Shown here one piece after another: positions 11,795 through 17,877 of a DNA stretch of 17,877 bases. The stretch is from Myxococcales bacterium (GTDB taxonomy: Bacteria; Myxococcota; Bradymonadia; UBA7976; UBA1532), in the NCBI GenBank assembly GCA_020633515.1, contig JACKDM010000073.1, positions 1 to 17,877 on the forward strand, given 5' to 3'. Made by a program: the position numbers and the translations under genes. Below the pieces are notes generated by a model. It ran no database searches. It saw nothing but the letters and a program-made list of their open reading frames with translations, and was not told where the DNA came from. How positions within the stretch are numbered: the stretch's first letter is position 1; every line of letters begins with the position of its first letter.

Positions 11795-14700
11795 TCACGG
11801 CGCCACCTCACCCGCCGCCGCCTCGCCCCGCGGCGGCTCCACCTCGCCCCGCAGCGCGCGCAGCTCGGTGAACAGCTCGCGCTGGAACCGCAGCGCGTCG
11901 CCGAAGACCTCGCGCGTCTGGTCGAGGTACTCGCCCACCAGCCGCCCGGTGTGGTCCTCGCCCGCGCGGCCGAGCGTGCCTTCGAGCTCACCGAGCGTCG
12001 TGATCCAGCGCTCGTTCGCCGCCCGGTAGCCGTCGATCGCCTCGGCGAACATCTGCGCGAGCGCCGAGAGCTCCACGCTGCCCGCGCCGAGCAGCTCCGC
12101 CGCGCCGCGCACGAAGCCCCCGACCGCGTCGAGCCGCTCCCCGAGCGTCGCCGCGTGCGCCGCCAGCCGCTCGGCGAGCCCCTCGGCGGCCTGCGCCGAC
12201 GCCGCCGCGAGCGTCGCCTCGAAGCCGGCGAGCCGCTCGGCCTGCGTCGTCAACACCGCCTCGACCTGCGCCGCGAGCGCCCCGAGCCGCTCGGCCGTCG
12301 CCGCCTCGGCCGTCGCCTGCCGCGCCTCGACCCGCTCGGCGAGCGCGACCAGCCGCGCCGCTGTGCCTCCTCGGCCGCCTCGGCCGCGACCAGCCGCGCC
12401 TCGGCCGCCGCCTCGGTCTTCTCCACCGCCGCCCCAGGCCCGGCGACGAGCGCGTCGAGCCGCGCATCGCGCGCCTCATCGGCCGCCGCCCGCGCCGCCA
12501 GCCGCGCCGCCGCTGCCTCGACCAGCGCCGCCGCCGCCGCCAGCGCCGCGCCGCCTGCTCGGCCACCGCCGCCAGCGGCGTCGCCAGCCGCTCCCGAGCG
12601 CGACGAGGTGCGCTTCGAGCGCCGTGTCGAGCCGCCGAGCACGGCAGCCGCTTCATCCGCCCGCGCCGCCTGCGCCGCCGCGAACGCCTCGGCGTGCGCC
12701 GCCAGCGTCGCCCTCGAGCCGCGCAGTCGTCGCCTCCAGCCGCTCGGCCGCCTCGACGTCGACCGCCGCCAGCGCGCGTGTCACCGCCTCGAAGCGCTCG
12801 CCGATGCTCGCCGCCTGCGCGGCGCTCTGCCCCGCCGCCGCCTCCAGGTGCGCCCGCGCCGCGTCGACCGCCGCCGCGAACGCATCGAGCCGCCGCCCGT
12901 CGGCCTCGGCCGTGCCGAGCAGCCGCGCCTCGACCCCGCCCACCAGCGCGTCGAGCCGCGCCCCGAGCGCCTCCGCCCGCGCCTGCTCGGCCGCCGTCAA
13001 CGCCGCCACCGCCGCCTGCACGTCGGCGAGCAGCGCCGCGAGCGGCTGCCCGATCGCCGCGAGGCCGGTGCGCGTGGTCTCGACCGCGGCGTCGAGCCGG
13101 TCGACCACCGCGGTGACCCGCTCGGCGGCGCTCGCTCCAGCCGCTCGCCAAGCTCCTGCCAGCGCCGCGCGGCTCGCTGCGGACTCGCCGCTTCGTCGCC
13201 TCGGCCCGCGCCGCATCCAGCGCCGCCAGCCCTCGCCAGGTTCGCCAGCGCCGCCCCCTTCACCTGCGTGTCTGGCCTCGCACGCTCTGCATCCATCGCC
13301 GCCAGCCGCTCGCCGTTCCCAGCGCCGCCCGCTGCGCCTCAGCCTCGCGGCTCTCGCCTCCGCCCGCCCGCGTCCAGCGCCGCGAGCTTGTCCGCGAGCG
13401 CCGCCAGCGCCGCGCGGCTCGCCTCGGCTTCGCGCGTCGTGGCTTCGACCCGCTCTGCATCCAGCGCCGCGAGCTTGTCCGCGAGCGCCGCCAGCGCCGC
13501 CCGCTCGCCTCGGCTTCGCGGTTGCTCACCTCGGCGCGCGCCGCGTCACGCCCCGTCGCTCGCCAGCCAGCCCGCAGCTCGCCTCGCTTCCGCGTCGTGG
13601 CCTCGGCACGCTCTGCATCCATCGCCGCCAGCCGCTCGCCCAGCGCCGCCAGCGCCGCCCGCTGCGCCTCGGCCTCGCGCGCCGTCGCCTCACCCCGCGC
13701 CGTCTCCATCGCCGCCAGCCGCTCGACCAGCGCCGCCTGCTCCGCCCGCCGCGCCTCGCCCCGCGCCGCCTCGTCGGCGACCAGCCGCCCGATCAACGCA
13801 TCTTGCGCCGCTTGCAGATGCGCCCGCAGCGCCGCGTCCGCCGCGCCGGTCTCCCGCCAGCGCTGCCAGCCGCTCCACCAGCGCCGCGTGCCGCGCGCCG
13901 TCCTCGCCCGCCGCGCCTCGATCGCCGCGACCACGTCCTCGACCCGCCCGATCAGACCCGCGCCCGCCGCCGTCCGCGCCGCCTCCGCCGCGTCGACCCG
14001 CGCCACCAGCGCCGCGCCCTGCTCCGCGACCGCCGCGCTCAACGCCGCGTGCCGCGCGACGGCCGCCGCCTCGCTCGCCTGCCACCGCTCGCCCCGCGCC
14101 GCCTCCGCCGCCTCGAACCGCTCGACGATCGCCCCGCTCTGGGCAGCCCACGCCGCCCCGCGCCGCCTCCGCCGCCTCGATCCGCTCGACGACCGCCCGC
14201 TCTGGGCAGCCCGCCGCCCCCGCGCCGCCTCCGCCGCCTCGATCCGCGCGATCACCGCCCCCGTCCGCGCCGCCCAGTCCTCGCCCCGCGCCGCCTCCGC
14301 CGCCGCCACCCGCGCCGCCAGCCGCTCGGCCAGCCCTCCGCCCGCGCGTCGAGCGCCGCCATCCGCCGCTGCTCGCCTCGCCTCCACCGTCTCCGCCAGC
14401 CGCGCCGCGTCCCGCCAGCGCCGCCGACCGCGCCGCCTCGCCCGCCGCCCGCGCCGCCTCCGCCGCCTCGATCCGCGCCCCGATCGCCCCGAGCCCTCCG
14501 CCTGCGCCGCCTGCGCCGCCGCGCCCTCCGCCGCCACCCGCGCCGCCAGCGCCGCGATCGAACCCCCACCGCCTCGCCCGCCGCCGCGATCGCCGCCCGC
14601 GTCTCCGCCACCACCGCCGCGTCCGCCGCCCGCCGCTCTTCCACCGCCCGCCGCCACCGCCTCCACCCGCTCCGCCGCCGCGCCCGCCACCGCCGCCACC

Positions 14701-15564
14701 GCGTCCCGCGTCTCCGCCACCCCCGCTCGAACCCGCCGCCACCGCCGCCCGCAGCCCCTCCGCCGCCTCGACGAACACCCGCGCCGCCTGCTCCGCCGCC
14801 GCCACCTGCGCCGCCGCCGCCCGCTCCCCGCGGCCGCCTGCGCCACGCTCAACGACGCCGCCAGCCCTGCAACCCCGCCACCGCCGCCGCCAGCGCCTCC
14901 GCCGCCGCCGGCATCGCGTCCCCGCTCCGCGCCAGCGCCGACAGCGCCGCGAGCTGCCGCCCGCCAGGCTCACCCCCGCCAGCGCCACCCGCCCACCGCG
15001 CCAGCGCCGCCGACTCTGCCGCTCCGCCCGCCGCACCCACACCGCCGCCAGCCCCAGCACCGCCGACGACGCCACCCCCGCCACCGAGGTCCCGAACGCC
15101 CGCGTCAAGCCATCGATCGGACCCGCGAGCCCGCTCCGCAGCGCGCTCACGTCCGCCGCCGCCAGCATCGCGCCCCGCGCCCCCGCCAGCGTCTCGACCA
15201 GCCCCAAAAAGGTCCCGAACAGCCCCAGCATCACCAACAGCCCGACCAGATACGGCACGAACCCCACCGGCGCACCCGGCGCCGGCTGCCCCCCCGCCAC
15301 CGCCGCCGCCCACGCCCGCACCGGCCCCGACGCGCCCGCGATCACATCACCATCCGCCACCGCCGGCAGCCCCGCCACCTCGCGCCCCAGCCGCGACGCC
15401 GCCCCCGCCCGCAGCCACAGCTCCACCATGCCCCAGGCCAACCCCAGCCCGATCCCCCCCACCACCGCGAGCGCCAGCGCGTCCCGCCCCCAGTAGAACG
15501 AGGCGGCGCGAACCACCACCGCCGCGCCGAGCGCGGCGAGCACGACGATCGCAGCGCGCGTCAT
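11795..15564 (-). CDS. DUF802 protein: MotA/ZorA-like membrane subunit with giant coiled tail (reading frame disrupted)
   Basis: The ATG at 15564 has GGAGGT five bases upstream. The first ~200 residues are intact: membrane segments at about 4-24, 28-50, 101-125 and 157-178, the last two containing GLFGTFLGLVETL and AFGTSVAGVASSAVLGL. These are the signatures of MotA/TolQ/ZorA proteins (G-L-L-G-T-..G-L; A-F-.-T-S-..G-..S). The last ~185 residues (frame open 12357-11795, ending GEVAP) are also intact and resemble the DUF802 C-terminus (ELSALAQMFAEAIDGYRAANERW..., HTGRLVGEYLDQTREVF). Between them lies an Ala/Glu/Arg helical tail of some 870 residues with 22- and 29-residue repeats. As sequenced, that tail switches frame about 25 times. 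The full length would be about 1,250 residues. It may be a true gene with sequence errors or a decayed gene; I favour errors. The product would be the ion-channel subunit of a wall-anchored motor with a long cytoplasmic rod. Confidence 0.75.
13260..13700. repeat. Imperfect 87-bp repeats in the DUF802 tail
   Basis: A 29-residue helical unit of the type LADKLAALDAERVEATTREA recurs. Two near-identical copies start at 13374 and 13461 (87 bp apart), and related copies with ERLAAMDAERA occur near 13284 and 13610. The spacing of the outer copies is not an exact multiple of 87, consistent with missing bases or lost partial units. Confidence 0.75.
14100..14320. repeat. Tandem 66-bp repeats in the DUF802 tail, with shortened copies
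   Basis: The 22-residue unit (AEAARG.DWAA.TGAVIARIEA type) repeats at least three times. Equivalent codons lie at 14307, 14241, 14179 and 14115, giving intervals of 66, 62 and 64 bp. The two short intervals coincide with reading-frame changes, which is direct evidence of 4 and 2 missing bases. Confidence 0.8.
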
Positions 15565-15614
15565 CGACGACCTCCAGCCGAGTCGCGGAGGTGGTGCCCG
15601 ACGGACGTCATCGC

Positions 15615-15620
15615 TGTCAA
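15615..15620 (-). promoter_or_regulatory. Possible -35 element upstream of the DUF802 gene
   Basis: The minus strand reads TTGACAGCG, the same nine bases as at the sigma-gene promoter, 50 bases before the DUF802 ATG. No convincing -10 lies 16-18 bases downstream, so the promoter may need an alternative sigma factor or an activator. Confidence 0.25.
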
Positions 15621-15686
15621 CCCCACCGCTCGCCCCGCACCCCACCCCGTCACCGCGAAGTCACCGCCCCACAAGCCCGATTCCCC

Positions 15687-15715
15687 TTGCCACCAATCCT
15701 CGCCCGGCGTACAAG
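15687..15715 (+). promoter_or_regulatory. Sigma-70-type promoter of the ATP-grasp/esterase operon
   Basis: TTGCCA (15687-15692), a 17-base spacer, then TACAAG (15710-15715). The matches are 5/6 and 4/6 to consensus. A start near 15722 gives a leader of about 32 bases with AGGGGG upstream of the ATG at 15754. It lies in the divergent region (15565-15753) shared with the DUF802 gene, where I see no other gene. Confidence 0.6.
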
Positions 15716-15753
15716 GCGCCGCCCACCGCCCGACCCTCAGGGGGTTAGAGACC

Positions 15754-17094
15754 ATGGCCCGCTCCACTCGCAAGATCGGCCTCTCGCTCGGCGCCGACAT
15801 CTGCTGGCCCGGTGCCTACGAAGGCATCGTCCGCGACCTCAAGCTCGAGGTCCCGCTCGGCCGCGACGTCGTCGACTTCGCCGTCGAGCGCGTCACCGTC
15901 GAGCCCTACGACCTCCAGCAGCCCTGCAGCTACGACGTCGTCCTCGACCGGCTCACCCACTGGTTCCACACCAGCCGCGAGTGGATCAAAAAGGCCGTCA
16001 TCATGGACGGCCTGCACGTCCTCAACAACCCCTGGGCCGTGCAGTCGATGGAGAAGCAGACCACCTACTGCGCCATGATGAAGCTCGGGCTCCCCGTGCC
16101 CCGCACCTGGATGGCACCCCCCAAGGAGCACGACGCCGTCGCCACCCCCGACGTCAAGCCCACCCTCGACCGCTACGCCCGCCTCTTCGACCTCGGCGAG
16201 GTCGGCCGCGACCTCGGCTACCCCCTCTTCATGAAGCCCTACGACGGCGGCGCCTGGGTCGGTGTCACCAAGATCGACAACGAAGCGCAGCTCAAGGCCG
16301 CCTACGAGCAGAGCGGCCGCCGCGTCATGCACCTCCAAGAGGCCGTCGACCCCTTCGACCTCTTCGTGCGCACCATCGGCCTCGGCCCCCAGGTCGAGAT
16401 CGTGCGCTACGATCCCACCGCGCCGCTGCACGACCGCTACAAGGTCGACTTCTTCTTCGTCGACGGCGACGAGTGGTCGCTGCTCGTCGACCAGATGCTC
16501 ACCATCAATGGCTTCTTCGGCTGGGAGTTCAACTCCTGCGAGAGCCTGCGCAAGAACGGTGTCTTCCATCCCATCGACTTCGCCAACGCGTGCCCCGACT
16601 TCCAGGTGACGTCGCTGCACTATCACTGGCCCAACCTCGTCAAGAAGATGGTGCGCTGGTCGCTCTTCTGCGCGTACGCGGGCCACAAGAACCCGATGAA
16701 CCTCGACTGGACGCCCTACTACGCCATCGCGAAGAAGGAGCTGCCCTACCGCGAGCGCCTCGCCGCCTATGCCAACGTCACCCGCGAACGCATGAAGGCC
16801 GATGCCTTCACCGAGTTCTGCGACAAGCACCTCGGCCACCTCGACGAGGTCGCGTGGCGCTTCTTCCAGAGCGACGCCTGCAAGCAGCTCGTGCGTCAGA
16901 AGGTCACCGCGCTCTACCCCGCCCATGAGATCGAGCGCTTCACCGAACACTTCTGGGGACTCATCCGCTTCTGGTGCAAGACCGAAGCAGACCGCCTCGC
17001 CCACGCCGGCACGCCCGTCGACGGCCGCTCCACCGCGCCCGCCGCGCCCGCTGCGCCCACCGCGCCCGCTGCGCCGTCGGAGCCCAAGGCATGA
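15754..17094 (+). CDS. ATP-grasp ligase-like protein
   Basis: 446 residues from ATG at 15754; AGGGGG lies about 10 bases upstream, and the frame upstream is only proline-rich antisense of the DUF802 tail. The N-terminal preATP-grasp region is about 5-100. The nucleotide-binding part is about 101-265: EKQTTYCAMMKLGLPVPRTW (the usual 'NK..t...l...GlpvP.t' step), LFMK161PYDGGAWVGVTKI with the ATP-contacting Lys and glycine loop, LQEAVDPFDLFVRTIGLG, and W-E258-F-N260, where an E-x-N pair binds Mg-ATP. ATP-grasp enzymes join a carboxylate to an amine or thiol through an acyl-phosphate; the closest general resemblance is to RimK/D-Ala-ligase-type peptide ligases. The substrate cannot be read from sequence. 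Residues 266-415 form an unassigned aromatic-rich C-terminal region, followed by a disordered Ala/Pro tail (427-441). Its stop overlaps the start of the esterase gene. Confidence 0.82.
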   Translation: MARSTRKIGLSLGADICWPGAYEGIVRDLKLEVPLGRDVVDFAVERVTVEPYDLQQPCSYDVVLDRLTHWFHTSREWIKKAVIMDGLHVLNNPWAVQSMEKQTTYCAMMKLGLPVPRTWMAPPKEHDAVATPDVKPTLDRYARLFDLGEVGRDLGYPLFMKPYDGGAWVGVTKIDNEAQLKAAYEQSGRRVMHLQEAVDPFDLFVRTIGLGPQVEIVRYDPTAPLHDRYKVDFFFVDGDEWSLLVDQMLTINGFFGWEFNSCESLRKNGVFHPIDFANACPDFQVTSLHYHWPNLVKKMVRWSLFCAYAGHKNPMNLDWTPYYAIAKKELPYRERLAAYANVTRERMKADAFTEFCDKHLGHLDEVAWRFFQSDACKQLVRQKVTALYPAHEIERFTEHFWGLIRFWCKTEADRLAHAGTPVDGRSTAPAAPAAPTAPAAPSEPKA

Positions 17095-17822
17095 ACAAGA
17101 TCACCTCCGCGTGGCACAGCGACCGCATCGGCCAGACCGTCAACGTCGCCCGCTGGGGCCACCATGGCACCCCGGTGCTCTTGTTCCCCACCGCCGGCGG
17201 TGACTTCGAAGAGTGCGAGCGCTTCCAGATGCTCCGCGTGCTCGCGCCCCTCATCGACGCCGGCCGCGTCAAGATCTACAGCGTCGACAGCGTCGCCGGC
17301 CGCGCCTGGATGAACGACCGCTACGGCGGCGGCCACAAGGCCTGGATCCAGAGCCGCTTCGACGCCTTCATCGTCCATGAGCTCGTCCCGGCCATCCGCA
17401 CCGACTGCCAGCGCGGAGACATCGAGATCATCACCGCCGGCGCGAGCATCGGCGCCTTCAACGCGCTCTCGACGCTCTGCCGCCACCCCGACATCTTCCG
17501 CGCCGCGATCTGCATGTCGGGCACCTACGACCTCGGCCGCTGGACCAAGGGCGAGCACACCTTCGACTACCACGTCTCATCGCCGCTGCACTTCGTGCCC
17601 ACCCTGCCCGAAGACTCGGCCCAGCTCGCCGCCCTGCGCCGCCGCTTCGTCCTGCTCGCCACCGGCAACGGCCGCTACGAGGCCCCCGGCGAGAGCTGGG
17701 ACGTCGCCAACACCCTCGGCGCCCGTGGCATCCCCAACCGCGTCGACATCTGGGACGGCTACGAGCACGACTGGGTCACCTGGCGTGCCATGCTCCCGCA
17801 GTACCTCGACAAGCTCGCCTGA
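17091..17822 (+). CDS. Alpha/beta-hydrolase esterase (putative esterase family)
   Basis: 243 residues. The ATG lies in an ATGA overlap with the ATP-grasp stop, so the two are translationally coupled. There is no signal peptide, hence a cytoplasmic enzyme. PVLLFPTAGGDFEE (28-41) forms the first strand and oxyanion region. G117-A-S119-I-G121 is the GxSxG nucleophile elbow, and H226 in YEHDWVTW is the catalytic His near the C-terminus. An acidic residue in the 192-204 region is the probable third member of the triad. The architecture fits the esterase D/mycolyltransferase-like family (Pfam 'Putative esterase'). Its coupling to an ATP-grasp ligase suggests that it trims, activates or hydrolyses an ester or thioester linked to the ligase product; this is inference. 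Confidence 0.88.
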   Translation: MNKITSAWHSDRIGQTVNVARWGHHGTPVLLFPTAGGDFEECERFQMLRVLAPLIDAGRVKIYSVDSVAGRAWMNDRYGGGHKAWIQSRFDAFIVHELVPAIRTDCQRGDIEIITAGASIGAFNALSTLCRHPDIFRAAICMSGTYDLGRWTKGEHTFDYHVSSPLHFVPTLPEDSAQLAALRRRFVLLATGNGRYEAPGESWDVANTLGARGIPNRVDIWDGYEHDWVTWRAMLPQYLDKLA

Positions 17823-17831
17823 TTCATTGAC

Positions 17832-17841
17832 TGGCATGCCA
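17832..17841. other. TGGCATGCCA palindrome after the esterase gene
   Basis: A perfect 10-bp palindrome flanked by TGAC and GTCA in the 50-bp gap before the next likely start. It is a possible operator or weak mRNA hairpin; nothing further supports it. Confidence 0.2.
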
Positions 17842-17872
17842 CTCATGTCATCCGCGGCCAAAGGATCCTGAC

Positions 17873-17877
17873 ATGAC
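17873..17877 (+). CDS. Likely start of a third operon gene (cut by window end)
   Basis: An ATG at 17873 is preceded by AAGGA with a 7-base gap, a better Shine-Dalgarno than most genes here have, 50 bp after the esterase stop on the same strand. Only the first codon and part of the second are inside the window, so the product is unknown. Confidence 0.4.

Noticed and set aside
13260..14320. CRISPR array, because of repeated units
   Set aside because: The repeats are contiguous, in-frame and protein-coding, with no unique spacers between constant repeats.
12357..14965. Reading the fragments of the DUF802 tail as several separate small genes
   Set aside because: The fragments share one continuous helical repeat register, lack ribosome sites, and join through frame changes of one or two bases, so they belong to one gene.
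10325..15564. A complete Zorya defence system
   Set aside because: Only ZorA- and ZorB-like parts are present. No helicase (ZorD-type), ZorC-type or HNH nuclease (ZorE-type) gene is visible, and the partner genes are DUF2894 and TIGR02757.
11951..17094. Very long plus-strand open frames full of Pro, Arg and Ser across the DUF802 region and beyond
   Set aside because: They are antisense to a GC-rich Ala/Glu/Arg coding tail. They are nearly pure P/A/R/S low complexity without domains, and only their last parts coincide with the true ATP-grasp gene.

Overview
The window is very GC-rich, with G or C at almost every third codon position. Most genes lie on the minus strand. Gene content suggests a Myxococcota-type (deltaproteobacterial) chromosome: an Asp/Ala-rich lipoprotein with a MopE-type acidic metal-binding motif, a membrane-anchored Ser/Thr kinase with a zinc ribbon and a low-complexity linker, a B12-binding CarH/CarA-type MerR regulator beside a group IV sigma factor, and a DUF3943 outer-membrane protein. 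The taxonomic call is inference. I saw no tRNA, rRNA, CRISPR array, transposase or phage gene.

Left end (1-3281): the tail of an unrecognised plus-strand gene; a minus-strand DUF3943-type outer-membrane protein; a divergently transcribed small lipoprotein; and, convergent with the lipoprotein, a stand-alone methionyl-tRNA-formyltransferase-like enzyme.

Regulatory pair (3483-5189): an ECF-like sigma factor gene followed by a MerR/B12-binding regulator. The regulator keeps the residues that let CarH bind adenosylcobalamin and respond to light. A good sigma-70-type promoter precedes the sigma gene, and two TTTGT/ACAAA elements exactly 11 bp apart lie just downstream of its -10. The plausible model is an autoregulated, light- or B12-responsive sigma/repressor module.

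Long minus-strand block (5400-15564), probably one or two operons read from right to left: a giant MotA/ZorA-like DUF802 protein, a MotB/ZorB-like OmpA-domain protein, a DUF2894 protein (start overlaps the preceding stop by 4 bp), a TIGR02757 (Nth-like, Fe-S) protein, a MopE-motif lipoprotein, and a large Ser/Thr kinase. The first three form a candidate ion-driven, peptidoglycan-anchored motor of unknown function. It resembles ZorAB in architecture but has none of the known Zorya effectors. The coiled tail of the DUF802 gene has about 25 apparent reading-frame changes, while its two ends and all neighbouring genes are intact. Repeat spacing shows that bases are missing, so consensus-sequence error is the simplest explanation.

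Right end (15687-17877): a plus-strand operon with a clear TTGCCA-N17-TACAAG promoter. It encodes an ATP-grasp ligase-like protein and an alpha/beta-hydrolase esterase that overlap by ATGA, and a further gene appears to begin at the window edge.
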